DNA of 64,000 nt from Campylobacter rectus. GTDB taxonomy: Bacteria; Campylobacterota; Campylobacteria; Campylobacterales; Campylobacteraceae. Each line of letters opens with the position of its first letter. The stretch's first letter is position 1. Positions 55,101-64,000 of the stretch are shown one piece after another. A model generated the notes under the pieces. It saw nothing but the letters and a program-made list of their open reading frames with translations, had not been told where the DNA came from and made no database searches. The DNA is taken from assembly GCF_004803795.1 (NCBI RefSeq), contig NZ_CP012543.1:2294001-2358000 (forward strand), in the 5' to 3' direction. Made by a program: the position numbers and the translations under genes.

Positions 55101-56501
55101 GTAAATTTTGAAACGCTTAAAAACCTGGAAAGCATCGCAAGCAAATTTAAGGCCGATGCGATAAATAAAGTCGAGCTTAGCATAGACGAGCTTGCAAAAC
55201 TTTCATCGACGCTCGTATCTAAAATTTCGGACGCCGGCATAACGCTTAAAGGCGGAGTTTTAGATACCAATACGCTTGAGGCCGTTAAAGCAAACGGAGG
55301 CTTTGATAAGCTTAAAGCGGGCAGCATAAAAGACATCGATATGACCGCAGAAGCCGCAAAAGCTCTGCTTTCAACCCCCGGCGCCCACACTAAATTTGCA
55401 AATAAGTCCATCAACATAAAAGGCTCAAATTCAAAAGAGATACAAAAGCTGCTTGATTATCTTGATACGGACAACAATACCCGGTATCTCGCCAACAAGA
55501 TCAAGTCCATAGACTCGACGACAAACGACGATAGAATTTCGGTGAGCAGAGAGATGTTTAATAAACTGGGCGAAGATGCGTTTGCTACGGACGATACCAT
55601 AAGAGCTACCGATTTACAGCCTAAAGATAAAGCCATAGCTTTAAGCGATAAAGTCGATGTATTTACTATGGCCGACTTTTTCGGTATGCAATCATTGCTG
55701 GAAGTTACCGTGCAGGAATTTAAAAAGATACTGCAAGAGCATAAAAGCTCCAGCGCGACTTTCACGATCAAAGATACTTCCGCAAACATCCAAAACGGCA
55801 TCATGGATCTCATAGCCAACAAAGATAGATTGGGCGATAAAGGACAAGGCATAGACAGTACCGAAAACAACGTGCCTATCGACCTTTCCAACCTCACAAA
55901 AGAGCAGTATGACTCCATCAAAGGTAAATTTAGCGCATACGACAAAGTCATACCGCCTGCCTCAAGCGCATATGACGATGCCATACCATACTCCGAATAC
56001 GAAGAAAACAAGTCTATGTATGCAAGCGGACAAGATATCAAGATCAAAGATCTGCCTTCAAACGGTTCTACGCAGGCAACCGATGCGAACGAAACCTTTA
56101 TCTTCGATAAAACCGTTAAAAATTTCCAAATTTCCGACTTTGGAACAAACGATAAAATCAACCTAAAAAATCTTGGCGCGACAGACTCGAATTTGGTCAA
56201 GATAAGCTCCGCTCAAAGCGCGCAAAACGGTAAAATTTATAAAGCCGACATAGCAAGCGATATCGAAAATAAAAACTTTTCAGGTAGCGATTTCGCCGAA
56301 CTAGCGCAATACCTTAACGCCATCGAGGCAAACGGCAAGGCGGTGTTTGCGGCAAAAGGCAAAGATCAAACCCAAATTTACAGCATCAGCGACGACGGAG
56401 ACGGCATCATCGAAAAGGATGAAATTAAGCTTGTCGCAACAATCACGAACGACAAATATCAAGGTGTTGACTTAACAGAAAATAATATGGATTTCTCGTA
56501 G
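51315..56501 (+). CDS. Very large secreted protein with DUF4214-like N-terminal module and EF-hand-like C-terminal end
   Basis: This 1728-residue protein starts with a helical DUF4214-like module ([48 protein letters not shown]). A Pro-rich linker follows at ~235-270. Two ~296-residue tandem repeats lie at ~275-570 and ~571-865 ([20 protein letters not shown] in both). A long unique region follows, then a C-terminal domain with [19 protein letters not shown] and the acidic Ca-binding-like [16 protein letters not shown]. There is no Sec signal. The C-terminal domain recalls type I secretion substrates of Campylobacter S-layer-RTX type. AAGGAG lies upstream. Function unknown, possibly surface or S-layer associated. 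Confidence 0.8.
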   Translation: MSLTQSHISALYIALFGRASEGAGNKFWLNAANTQNLSMADIANAMLNTGAAKEYFGGNLNTDEKFINHIYENVLGKGAGIDKEGKAFWINKLKEGANKGFIASQLLKEALDPKYSNSTDEATKAAHNLLVNKVLASNMVADSIQNVPNSSIQNALKSFTDINSNISSTLKANDIKKVIQDNKGNLTVDESKLDESAKQNNKVKILSQVTGKSEDEIKQILPKEDNPSTPDTPTPPDNPTPPTPPAPNPQPEPNPNPPQPPVPNPEPNKEVDVATFLQQAVKPENADKKFDIKDTSAAINEKIAELAAYKDKVKSLVSTQNDKPISVTKSQFEAITADKFSKDNKIEVKDLEAGDKALALNDKVDSFTMKAGNFLKIEADDFAKLKDKAPDDSIAVDDDWGFMNGIPSLSAAATLSKIHSIKFKISSSVSLNNPNYVITKEFFDKIIAGKIWLNDVTDSKKDIELVKHNVVERFFIKEGKEFTVNVADFNAIKDKISKADKVNIQDTSENISKNLDVIQKYLTKIKTLDSSDNKKINIEKEKYEALKDVISQDDKDNGVYEVKKSDLNVADFLKEAAKPENADKKFDIKDTSAAINEKIAELAAYKDKVKSLVSTQNDKPISVTKSQFEAITADKFSKDNKIEVKDLEAGDKALALNDKVDSFTMKAGNFLKIEADDFAKLKDKAPDNSIDIHDRYGFLNAVASISKVDTLSKIHSIKFNVGALALDADDPTYTLTKAFLDKIVAGKIWLNGVTNSKNDMELIKHDTVEKFFIKEGYDLTVSIADFNLIKDKMSKKGKVNIQDTSENISKNLDVIQKYLTKIKTLDSSDNKKINIEKSKYEAIKDIVSQDDKDNNVYDVKGPTPDEMPTPDPSESPKPVYGETENAVYEYKGITQIKNTDGSTTYNIGKADDLEGGTHVIHTKPGDVIDFAKDITSIERLANKLEHKDGGLPANSIKYFMRGDDLYVYISRNDANKIKGDVYDAGIDTLLVFKNVNLGKVKIGESAQGTTDGRFKLYGNTKKEGLVKVSDEKGFVKFFGDEAPGVKIPGIDNIYKDADGKYFIDAAGTQPLDTDSMAVRWIDFGEKGVFAIGVKGYAGLMSLLNMDQIKKLSFESVASNLHDGDTLKLGDTTYTFLRADQIKEIKIGNDKTNPHNNFIYKSMNPNAMTTQLVKDKAVTVEKFFDGDFNANYMLENDTVTYKNVKYTFGADQKITKIEGYGKKDGFDTIEDIGVSAKTLKELKQAFMDKVADNSITKLKIDENVNFETLKNLESIASKFKADAINKVELSIDELAKLSSTLVSKISDAGITLKGGVLDTNTLEAVKANGGFDKLKAGSIKDIDMTAEAAKALLSTPGAHTKFANKSINIKGSNSKEIQKLLDYLDTDNNTRYLANKIKSIDSTTNDDRISVSREMFNKLGEDAFATDDTIRATDLQPKDKAIALSDKVDVFTMADFFGMQSLLEVTVQEFKKILQEHKSSSATFTIKDTSANIQNGIMDLIANKDRLGDKGQGIDSTENNVPIDLSNLTKEQYDSIKGKFSAYDKVIPPASSAYDDAIPYSEYEENKSMYASGQDIKIKDLPSNGSTQATDANETFIFDKTVKNFQISDFGTNDKINLKNLGATDSNLVKISSAQSAQNGKIYKADIASDIENKNFSGSDFAELAQYLNAIEANGKAVFAAKGKDQTQIYSISDDGDGIIEKDEIKLVATITNDKYQGVDLTENNMDFS
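52164..53373 (+). repeat. Internal tandem duplication (888-bp period)
   Basis: Within the 1728-residue gene, 52164-52485 and 53052-53373 are essentially identical. The flanking parts of the two units have diverged. The period of 888 bp is exactly 296 codons, so the frame is kept. Confidence 0.85.
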
Positions 56502-56512
56502 TCAATTTATTT

Positions 56513-56540
56513 ATAAAAAGCGCTTCAGGCGCTTTTTATA
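56513..56540 (+). terminator. Rho-independent terminator
   Basis: Stem AAAAAGCGC / GCGCTTTTT with a short loop directly follows the 1728-residue gene, and a T-rich tail follows. Confidence 0.85.
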
Positions 56541-56549
56541 ATATTTTAC

Positions 56550-57358
56550 AAAGGAGTCCCAATGTCCCTAACCCAGTCCCATATCTCTGCTTTATACATA
56601 GCACTGTTTGGTAGAGCCAGTGAAGGTGCCGGAAATAAATTCTGGCTAAATGCCGCAAATACTCAAAACCTAAGTATGGCAGATATCGCAAACGCTATGC
56701 TTAATACCGGTGCGGCAAAAGAGTATTTCGGAGGTAATTTAAATACCGACGAAAAGTTTATAAACCATATCTATGAAAACGTACTGGGTAAAGGTGCGGG
56801 TATAGATAAAGAGGGTAAAGCCTTTTGGATAAATAAATTAAAAGAAGGAGCTAATAAAGGTTTTATAGCAAGCCAGCTTCTTAAAGAAGCTCTTGATCCT
56901 AAATACTCAAACAGTACCGATGAAGCTACTAAAGCGGCTCACAATCTTTTAGTAAATAAAGTACTTGCTTCAAATATGGTAGCAGATAGCATACAAAACG
57001 TTCCTAACTCAAGCATACAAAACGCTTTAAAATCTTTTACGGATATTAATAGCAATATATCCTCTACTTTAAAAGCAAATGATATAAAAAAGGTTATACA
57101 AGACAATAAAGGAAATTTAACCGTAGACGAATCCAAACTGGATGAATCCGCAAAACAAAACAATAAGGTTAAGATTTTATCTCAAGTAACGGGTAAGAGT
57201 GAAGATGAGATAAAACAGATACTGCCTAAAGAAGATAATCCAAGTACTCCGGATACCCCTACTCCACCCGATAACCCTACTCCTCCTACTCCTCCTGCGC
57301 CAAATCCGCAGCCTGAACCGAACCCGAATCCTCCTCAACCGCCGGTACCGAATCCTGA
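56550..57358 (+). repeat. ~0.8-kb direct repeat, copy 2 (N-terminal module)
   Basis: This is the partner of 51303-52111. Identity stops abruptly at the end of the Pro-rich linker, where the two proteins switch to unrelated cargo. Confidence 0.9.
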
Positions 57359-59933
57359 GGAACCAAACAAGATAGTGGGTACTGATGGAACGGATCATAT
57401 ACGAGGAACCGATAAAAAGGATTTCATAGATGCCAAAGGAGGCAATGACTTCGTAGACGGTCTTGGGGGCGATGATGAGATATATGGAGGCGAAGGGAAA
57501 GATAGGATCACCGGCGGCGACGGAAACGATACTATTTACGGCGATGGCGGTGATGACGAAATAATGGGCGATGCGGGAGACGATACTCTTTATGGCGGAG
57601 ACGGAAACGATATCATATTTGGCAATGGTGGCAACGATACCATTTACGGTGGAAAGGGAAATGATAAAATTTACGGCGAACTAAACGATAAGCTGCTTGA
57701 CGGCGGCGAAGGAATAGATGCGCTTTTGCTCACGGGCTCTCAGATAGATCTAGGCGCCGTGCAAAAAAATAAGATCAAAAATTTCGAGATATTGGATTTA
57801 AACAAAGGCTCTTATATCGGTATGGTTCTAAAAAATCTTACTCCGCAAAACGTCCTTAATATCACCTCAAACAAAGATACGATCTTAAAAATAAGCGGCG
57901 GCAATAAAGACACCGTAATCTTAGATAAAAAATTCACCGCTTCGGCCGATACGAGCGGTTTGGATGCGAATTACAATCGTTACGAGGGGTTAAACGATAA
58001 GGGCGAACTCATCAAAGTCGATATCGAAAAATCCATAAAAACCGTATTTGCAGCTACAGAACCGACGGATGATGCGGACTATATCCAAGGAACCCAAGAA
58101 GCGGATATCATTCGCGCAAAAGGCGGGGACGACGTGATATACGGAAACGGCGGAGACGATGAAATTTACGGCGACGAAGGCAATGACATCATCCACGGCA
58201 ACGAAGGAGCCGATAAGCTGTTTGGCGGAGCCGGAGACGATGCCATTTACGGCGGCGAAGGTAACGACACAATAGAAGGCAATGAGGGTAAGGACAAAAT
58301 TTACGGCAACGACGGAGATGATACCATAAAGGGCGGCGAAGGAGACGATATCTTAAAGGGCGAAGGCGGAAACGATACCATCTATGGAGAAGGCGGAAAG
58401 GATAATATATTCGGCAATGAAGGAGACGACATCCTCAAAGGCGGCGGCGACGACGATAAAATTTACGGCGGAGAAGGAAAAGATACGATAGACGGCGAAG
58501 CCGGAAACGACACGCTATACGGTAACGACGGAGACGATACGATAGACGGCGGAGAAGGAAACGATGAAATTTACGGACACAAAGGCAAAGATACGCTAAA
58601 AGGCGGCGAGGGAGACGATAAAATTTACGGCGAGTTAAGCGATACGCTGCTTGACGGCGGCGAAGGAGTGGATACGCTCATCCTTGAAGATAAAGAGATC
58701 GATTTTAATACGCTGCAAGCAGACGCGATCAAAAATTTCGAGATACTGGATCTAGGAAGCGGCAACAGCAACGCCGCAACGCTTAGAAACTTAAGTCCTC
58801 AAAATATCTCAAAGCTTACCTCAAACAAAGATACGATCCTAAAAATAAACGGCGACGATAAAGATATCGCGGTTTTAAGCGGCTTTACCGCTTCGGCCGA
58901 TACGAACGGCTTGGATGCGAATTACAATCGTTACGAGGGATTAAACGATAAGGGCGAACTCGTCAAAGTAGATATCAAAAAATCGATAAAAACCGCATTC
59001 TTATCCGATCAACCGACGGATAACGCAGACTATATCCAAGGAACCCAAGGAGCAGATATCATTCGCGCAAAAGGCGGCGATGATATCGTATACGGCAACG
59101 ATGGAGACGATACGATTTACGGCAACGACGGCAATGATGCGCTTTACGGCGGCAAAGGAGAGGATAAGCTGTATGGCGGTGCGGATAACGATGTCATTTA
59201 CGGCGATGAGGGCGATGATACGATTTACGGCAACGAGGGCAACGATACGCTTTACGGAGGAGACGGTGACGATGAAATTTATGGAGGAGAAGGAAACGAC
59301 GAAATAGAAGGCGGAGCCGGAAATAATACCATCTATGGTAACGAAGGAGACGACAACATCTATGGCGGCGGAGACGACGACACCATAGACGGCGGCGATG
59401 GAAACGACTTTTTATACGGCGATAACGGCAACGACACCATAGAGGGCGGAAGCGGAAACGATACGATAAAAGGCAGTTATGGCGATGACCATATAGAAGG
59501 AGGAGAAGGAGACGACAAAATTTACGGCGAGCTAAACGATACGCTGCTTGACGGCGGCGAGGGATACGATAGCTTGTATTTTAACGAAGACGTTGATTTT
59601 GATGCGATACGAGATACGTTAAATCAAAAGATTTCAAATTTTGAACAGTTACACTTAGGATATACCGGCGATGATACGGTTAAGCTCAATAATATGACCG
59701 CGGCCGATATCTTTGCGATGACGGACAACAAAGATACCATCTTAAAAATCAAAGGCGATAAAAAAGATTCGGTAGGTCTTAAGGGCTTTACTAAAGTCTC
59801 TAACGATCCCGGCGTAGAAAACGGCTACACTAGATACGAGAGCACCTACACTGATACAAGCGGCACGCATACTATCAAAGTCGATATAGAAAACCCAGTG
59901 CACGTAGATCTGGTCGGTATTTCTACGCCTTGA
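56562..59933 (+). CDS. RTX-repeat secreted protein with DUF4214-like N-terminal module
   Basis: This 1123-residue protein has residues 1-~265 identical to the preceding large protein, followed by three RTX blocks of GGxGxDxIYG nonapeptides (about 275-375, 505-695 and 825-1010). Each block ends in a related ~115-residue cap (LLDGGEGxD ... ISNFE/IKNFE ... SNKDTILKI ... KVDI). RTX repeats bind Ca outside the cell and fold after type I secretion. No catalytic domain is seen, so it is more likely a surface, S-layer or adhesion protein than a toxin. Strong terminators lie before and after it, so it is transcribed alone. AAAGGAG precedes the ATG. Confidence 0.88.
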   Translation: MSLTQSHISALYIALFGRASEGAGNKFWLNAANTQNLSMADIANAMLNTGAAKEYFGGNLNTDEKFINHIYENVLGKGAGIDKEGKAFWINKLKEGANKGFIASQLLKEALDPKYSNSTDEATKAAHNLLVNKVLASNMVADSIQNVPNSSIQNALKSFTDINSNISSTLKANDIKKVIQDNKGNLTVDESKLDESAKQNNKVKILSQVTGKSEDEIKQILPKEDNPSTPDTPTPPDNPTPPTPPAPNPQPEPNPNPPQPPVPNPEEPNKIVGTDGTDHIRGTDKKDFIDAKGGNDFVDGLGGDDEIYGGEGKDRITGGDGNDTIYGDGGDDEIMGDAGDDTLYGGDGNDIIFGNGGNDTIYGGKGNDKIYGELNDKLLDGGEGIDALLLTGSQIDLGAVQKNKIKNFEILDLNKGSYIGMVLKNLTPQNVLNITSNKDTILKISGGNKDTVILDKKFTASADTSGLDANYNRYEGLNDKGELIKVDIEKSIKTVFAATEPTDDADYIQGTQEADIIRAKGGDDVIYGNGGDDEIYGDEGNDIIHGNEGADKLFGGAGDDAIYGGEGNDTIEGNEGKDKIYGNDGDDTIKGGEGDDILKGEGGNDTIYGEGGKDNIFGNEGDDILKGGGDDDKIYGGEGKDTIDGEAGNDTLYGNDGDDTIDGGEGNDEIYGHKGKDTLKGGEGDDKIYGELSDTLLDGGEGVDTLILEDKEIDFNTLQADAIKNFEILDLGSGNSNAATLRNLSPQNISKLTSNKDTILKINGDDKDIAVLSGFTASADTNGLDANYNRYEGLNDKGELVKVDIKKSIKTAFLSDQPTDNADYIQGTQGADIIRAKGGDDIVYGNDGDDTIYGNDGNDALYGGKGEDKLYGGADNDVIYGDEGDDTIYGNEGNDTLYGGDGDDEIYGGEGNDEIEGGAGNNTIYGNEGDDNIYGGGDDDTIDGGDGNDFLYGDNGNDTIEGGSGNDTIKGSYGDDHIEGGEGDDKIYGELNDTLLDGGEGYDSLYFNEDVDFDAIRDTLNQKISNFEQLHLGYTGDDTVKLNNMTAADIFAMTDNKDTILKIKGDKKDSVGLKGFTKVSNDPGVENGYTRYESTYTDTSGTHTIKVDIENPVHVDLVGISTP

Positions 59934-59949
59934 CGCTAAAAGCTCATTT

Positions 59950-59977
59950 AAATTCCCTCGTAAATTCGAGGGAATTT
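59950..59977 (+). terminator. Rho-independent terminator after the RTX gene
   Basis: An 11-bp perfect stem AAATTCCCTCG / CGAGGGAATTT is followed by a T-rich tail. Confidence 0.85.
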
Positions 59978-61016
59978 CTCTTATAAAATCTACTAAACCG
60001 ACCGTTTTACTTGCAAATTTTAAATTTATATTTGCGCACTATGCGGATGGTAAAATTTAGCTAAATTTGATAACGGCACGTATGCTAGTAATTTTATTTT
60101 ATTAAAATTTAGCTAAAAGCGGCGATTTGATCAGGCGTTTTGCCGAGTCTTTTTGGTTGCGACGCTTGTTAAATTTATATCGGCGGTTTAAATTTAACGC
60201 TTGACAGATCGATCCCGCATTTAACCAAACTCATAAATTTGCTTAAAATTTAAACTTTAAAGCGCGACAAATACATTTAAATTTAAGGCCGAATTCTACC
60301 TGCTATAAACTCAAATTTAAAGACAAACCGCTGATTTTACGCTGAGCAAAACAGGTCCGCAAGCTACAAATTTAATAACCTAAAACGCTAAATTTATCGA
60401 ATTTCACTTCACGCGATATATTTTATTTTTCCAAATTTCTATCGCTAAATCCAAATTTTAAAAGCCGAGTTTTTGCGGTTCGTCGCGAATTTTTGCCGAT
60501 CTGCCAAAAGTCGGCCCGGCCGGTAGAGCCGCAGCGGCAGCCATACCGAGCATCTGCCAAAATATGCCCCGGGCTGTATGCGCGATAACATCCCAAAGCT
60601 CGTTTGCGCGTGATAGCGGATGCCCGCGCGAGCTCACGTTCCTGCGTCAAAGCGTCTCAAGCGGTATTAAAATCCGCTAAAACTCGGACCGATGAGGCGA
60701 ATTTAGATAAAAATACTATGAGTCAAGACTGTAGGCCCCACGATCAAGGCACCGACGCCGCTCTTTGTCGGATCAAAGCATCTAGCGATCGTTGGCGATA
60801 CGATCTTGCCAGCATTCGCCGCTTTGATTGCGCCCGAAGCCTCTTCTTGCAAGATAAAATATACGCTCGTTTTGCTCTTAAATTCTCATTTCATACGTAA
60901 ATTTACGCATAAAAACCGTCGATAAAGTTTCCGAATTGTTTTGTAATCTTACAGAGAAATATTTTGGAGTGAATAGAAAATTCTGCCGCCATAGCGGCGA
61001 CAGAATCAAAATAAAT
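59978..61016. other. Long non-coding gap between convergent large genes
   Basis: No intact gene is seen. The left part (about 60000-60420) is dense in AAATTT. The segment about 60450-60890 is GC-rich and has protein-like minus-strand pieces (LQEEASGAIKAANAGKIVSP, TIARCFDPTKSGVGALIVG) broken by stops, possibly an old pseudogene. An imperfect GCCGC/GCGGC hairpin near 60985-61005 may terminate the minus-strand gene. Confidence 0.45.
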
Positions 61017-64000
61017 TTATGCGATATTTGAGTTGTTAAGCTCGACGCTACTATCTAAAGTACCTACTAAGCTTACTTCGCTCTGGTCTATCGTGCCGTT
61101 TCCGTCTTTATCCTCTACCGAGTAAAGTTTAGTTTTATCGGATCCTTTAACGGCTATTACCGATTTCGCGTTTTTAGTTACGGTAGTTTTAAAAGTCTTT
61201 CCGCTTGCGGCAAACAACTGATCAAAGACATTATCATTTATATTTCCGCTAACGGTCGTCTTGTAAATTTTACCGTTTTCGATAGTCGTTTCAGGCGAAT
61301 TAGCTGACGTTACGGTTTTATCCGTAGCGCCGAGATTGCTAAAATCTATCTTATCATCCGCCGCATTAAAGCCATTGAGACTTAGTTCGCCTTTATCGCC
61401 GCTCAATTTTATGGTATCTTTCGTATTGTTATCCGAGATATCCATAGAAAGCTTTTTATTATTATATTTCACTTTGCTAAGATCGATGTTGCCTTTTGCA
61501 TCGCTAATAGTCGTAGAAGCGGCACCGAGGCTAATCTCTTTCGTATCGGCTCCGTTCATTTTCTCAAACTGTTTAAACGACAGATTGCTGACCGCAGCGT
61601 TAATATTAAATTTCTCTATGCTTTTAAATTGGGTTTTTTCCAGATTGCTTGCCAGGACTTTACCCGTGTTATCTTCATTTGAGTTCACAACATCGACGGT
61701 ATCGTTTGGATTCGCAGATGTGCCCGAGATCGTGACGTCTTTTACGTCAGTGCCGTTATCTCCATAAGTCGTCAGTTTGGTTATGCCGTTTTCGAGCTTT
61801 TCTTCGGATACTTTTGCGGCGCCTTTGGTAACCGTGAGCGTGTATTTATTTTCTTCGGCATTTGTGACGGTATGTTTAAGCCCGTCTTTTTCAGCTTCGG
61901 TGTTGATATATTTGTTTCCGGCTTTGAGTAAGTTCTTGCCGTCGACTTTTTCATACGTTTTAGCTTCGCCGTATTTATGCTCGCCCATAAGTTTGAAATT
62001 CGTATCCTTAAACTTAATATTGCTTATCTTAAGATCGTTTAAAGTCGCGCTATTAAACGCGGCAGGATTTTCTAGCGTTAGCTCCGCACCGTTTTTTAAA
62101 TTTATTTTTTCTATCTTGCCTTCATTGTTTAAAATAAATTCATTGCCGTCTTGATCTAAAATTTTAGACGATGCTTTAGCTTGTTTTTCCTGCGTATTCA
62201 GATCGTTTCTGGCATTACCGAAATAGGTGGGAGATTTTAAGACATAAGTATAGTTGCCATCCTTGATAGATGTCACTTTATAATCGGCATTAAATTTATA
62301 AACCTTATTGTCCTTTTCAACACTGTCAAGATTGCCGATACCGGACTGGCTATCGGACTTTATCTTTGATCCGTCTCTTGTTCCGTTATAGACCTTGCCG
62401 TTTATCAGAGGGATTTTAAGGCCGCTTAGATCTTTTACCTTGTAGTCCGTTGTCTCATCGATAGCGGGACGATTGGCGTTATCAAACGTATAATCGGTTC
62501 CGTCCACTTTTACTTTATCGACTTTAAACTTATTGCCATCTTGTGATATCTGTGCTTCATATCCCTCTTTCTCGCTACCGCCTATTTTAAGTTTATCGCC
62601 TTCAAATGCGCCTTTTGAAAGCGTATCGTAATCAGCTGCGACATCGGCGTTTTTTAGGAAATAGGCTTTTGTTCCTTCTTTATTAACAGCGGATATGACC
62701 TTACCGTCTTTTTCAATGTAAATGATTTGTTTTTCTCCATTTTTAAATAAGGTAATTTTATTCCCCGCATCGGATCGTAAAAGCGCTTTATCGGTAAATT
62801 TAGCCTCTCCAAGGGAAGTAGAGTCGGTGCCTATCTCGTGGAGTTTATTAGTCGTTTTATCCACTACGAGAGTTTTGTCTTTTTCTATCTTTTTGCCGAT
62901 ATCGACGCTATACTTTCCATCCGCACTTCTATAAAGAGTTGTGTCTCCTACTTGTTTTAGCTCGACCGCTCCCAGTTTTTTAGCCAAATCGGCCAATGCA
63001 TCGGCCTTAGCTTTTTGCAGCTCAGCTTCGGCTTTGGCTAAAGCGGCTTTAAGATCGGGATTGTTGGCGTCCTCTTTAAGATTGTTTTGCGCTGCAGTCA
63101 CTTGGGCTTGTTTTAGTTCCAGTAAAGCTTTGGCGACATCAGACTTAGCCGCCGCTACATCCGCACCGCTCAAAACCTTATCGTTTGCTTTTTTCGCTTC
63201 ATCCGCATCGTTAAAAGCTTTTTCCGCGGCGCCGGCTTTATTTTTGGTATCTTTCTCGTATGCATCGGCTTTATTTTTTAAGGCGTCGTTTTTATTATCC
63301 GCATCACCCAATCCCAACTCTTTAGCCCACTGTTTCAACTGGGCTTTCGCCATTTCTTTTTGAGCAGGCTTCAAGGATGTGCCGTCTATGCCGTTGGCAA
63401 TCTCTTGAATAGTATTTTTAGCGGTATCGTTTATGAGATTTTTTAATTCCTCCGCCACTTCTTTTGCGCTGACGGCGGCATTGTTATCGGCGGCGGCTTT
63501 ATTGTAAATTTGATCTACGGATTCTTTTTTGGCATCCGCTTGAGCAAACGATAGCTCCGCTTTAGCCAATAAAACCTGTTTATCTGCAAGATTGCCGGCC
63601 TTATCGGCAACGTTTGCTTTGCCTTGAGCGTCTACTAGATTTTTCTTATCGATGATTTTACCGCTGATTTTGTTGAGGTTATCTTTGGCTTTGTTTAAAG
63701 CCGCTCTTTGTTCGTCGGTTACGGACGATTCGGAGAGCTTTTTATCCAGATACTGCAAGCCGTATGATTTGATATTGCTGTTTTCCGCCGCTTTTTCAAG
63801 AGCTTCTTTAGTATAGTTTGCCGCCAATTTATCGGTTTTTGCATCTTGTGCGGCTTTAAGGGCTGCGTTAAGAGCGTCTTGGGCCTTTTTAACCGCTTGT
63901 TCTTTTTGTTGTTGAGGCGTATGAGGAGGTTGAGCGCCGCCTCCGCCGGAACCGCCGCCTTGACCGTTTCCGCCCGGATTTGGAGCATAAATATCCGTAG
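61017..64000 (-). CDS. Large helical secreted protein with EF-hand-like C-terminal end, 5' end outside the window
   Basis: The frame is open from the window edge (64000) to the stop at 61017, at least 993 codons. A TTG at 63827 is not a convincing start, because the same frame continues upstream through a Gly/Pro/Gln-rich linker (GGSGGGGAQPPHTPQQQKEQ). Residues after the linker are Ala/Lys/Glu-rich and strongly helical, likely coiled coil, for about 330 residues. A beta-rich region then includes KxYKFNADYKVTSIKDGNY. The end (ADDKIDFSNLGATD, NGKIYKTTV, YSVEDKDGNGTIDQSEVSLV) is related to that of the 1728-residue protein. It is probably a type I secretion cargo of the same family. Confidence 0.8.
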   Translation of the reverse strand, partial: TDIYAPNPGGNGQGGGSGGGGAQPPHTPQQQKEQAVKKAQDALNAALKAAQDAKTDKLAANYTKEALEKAAENSNIKSYGLQYLDKKLSESSVTDEQRAALNKAKDNLNKISGKIIDKKNLVDAQGKANVADKAGNLADKQVLLAKAELSFAQADAKKESVDQIYNKAAADNNAAVSAKEVAEELKNLINDTAKNTIQEIANGIDGTSLKPAQKEMAKAQLKQWAKELGLGDADNKNDALKNKADAYEKDTKNKAGAAEKAFNDADEAKKANDKVLSGADVAAAKSDVAKALLELKQAQVTAAQNNLKEDANNPDLKAALAKAEAELQKAKADALADLAKKLGAVELKQVGDTTLYRSADGKYSVDIGKKIEKDKTLVVDKTTNKLHEIGTDSTSLGEAKFTDKALLRSDAGNKITLFKNGEKQIIYIEKDGKVISAVNKEGTKAYFLKNADVAADYDTLSKGAFEGDKLKIGGSEKEGYEAQISQDGNKFKVDKVKVDGTDYTFDNANRPAIDETTDYKVKDLSGLKIPLINGKVYNGTRDGSKIKSDSQSGIGNLDSVEKDNKVYKFNADYKVTSIKDGNYTYVLKSPTYFGNARNDLNTQEKQAKASSKILDQDGNEFILNNEGKIEKINLKNGAELTLENPAAFNSATLNDLKISNIKFKDTNFKLMGEHKYGEAKTYEKVDGKNLLKAGNKYINTEAEKDGLKHTVTNAEENKYTLTVTKGAAKVSEEKLENGITKLTTYGDNGTDVKDVTISGTSANPNDTVDVVNSNEDNTGKVLASNLEKTQFKSIEKFNINAAVSNLSFKQFEKMNGADTKEISLGAASTTISDAKGNIDLSKVKYNNKKLSMDISDNNTKDTIKLSGDKGELSLNGFNAADDKIDFSNLGATDKTVTSANSPETTIENGKIYKTTVSGNINDNVFDQLFAASGKTFKTTVTKNAKSVIAVKGSDKTKLYSVEDKDGNGTIDQSEVSLVGTLDSSVELNNSNIA

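Noticed and set aside
55457-56200. 247-codon open frame on the minus strand inside the 1728-residue gene
   Set aside because: It is a shadow of a strongly coding plus-strand gene; composition is Ser/Leu-rich as expected for antisense of Lys/Asp-rich sequence, with no Shine-Dalgarno sequence.
63825-63827. TTG as the real start of the helical secreted protein
   Set aside because: The frame stays open upstream through a Gly/Pro/Gln-rich linker like those in the sister proteins, so the gene begins outside the window.
63719-63988. 89-codon minus-strand frame near the window edge
   Set aside because: It overlaps the long open frame 61017-64000 in another phase; the long frame continues through a plausible linker to the edge.

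Overview
This window is most likely a Campylobacter chromosome, probably from the higher-GC oral/intestinal group that includes C. rectus, C. showae, C. curvus and C. concisus. The reasons are gene content and order. aroC-rnc-rnhA-TPR protein facing dnaG, and SPFH protein-ilvE with tautomerase-bcp, both match gene orders I know from C. jejuni. The palindrome AAATTT is extremely common, especially between genes. No rRNA, tRNA, integrase or transposase was recognised. The species is an inference.

Layout. (1) 1-13.3 kb is an AT-rich type VI secretion island without structural tss genes. On the plus strand are hcp and vgrG. On the minus strand are four paralogous lipoproteins interleaved with three orphan copies of the first ~44 codons of a lipase effector, then the full-length lipase effector (with a PAAR-like region), then a very large unknown gene leaving the window. 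(2) 13.3-16.2 kb holds decayed coding remnants and a CRISPR array of 14 clean repeats plus one degenerate repeat, with no cas genes in view. (3) 16.2-29.4 kb is mostly housekeeping: aroC, rnc, rnhA, a LapB-like TPR protein, dnaG, a PP-loop ATPase, an unknown gene, two DUF2393 membrane proteins, hisIE, an SPFH protein and ilvE. AroC and HisIE carry long low-complexity in-frame insertions. (4) 29.4-45.1 kb looks inserted relative to C. jejuni. It holds a frameshifted DUF3737 gene and two arylsulfate sulfotransferase modules. The first is AssT facing DsbA-DsbI. The second is AssT, a decaheme cytochrome c, DsbA and a DsbI-like protein lacking the catalytic cysteines. A two-component system lies between them. 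(5) 45.1-48.3 kb has tautomerase, Bcp peroxiredoxin and aldehyde dehydrogenase. (6) 48.5-64 kb is a surface/secreted-protein region: an autotransporter with an in-frame stop 78 codons before its natural end, two large proteins that share an identical N-terminal DUF4214-like module but carry different cargo (one an RTX protein), and a third large protein on the other strand with a related C-terminal end.

How the parts work together. The T6SS island reads as an effector-immunity locus in which immunity cassettes were amplified, each with its own promoter. In the sulfotransferase block, secreted AssT enzymes are probably oxidised by their dedicated DsbA/DsbI pairs. The 51-64 kb proteins look like type I secretion cargo. 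Long non-coding gaps hold at least two dispersed repeat families, one of them hairpin-forming and REP-like.
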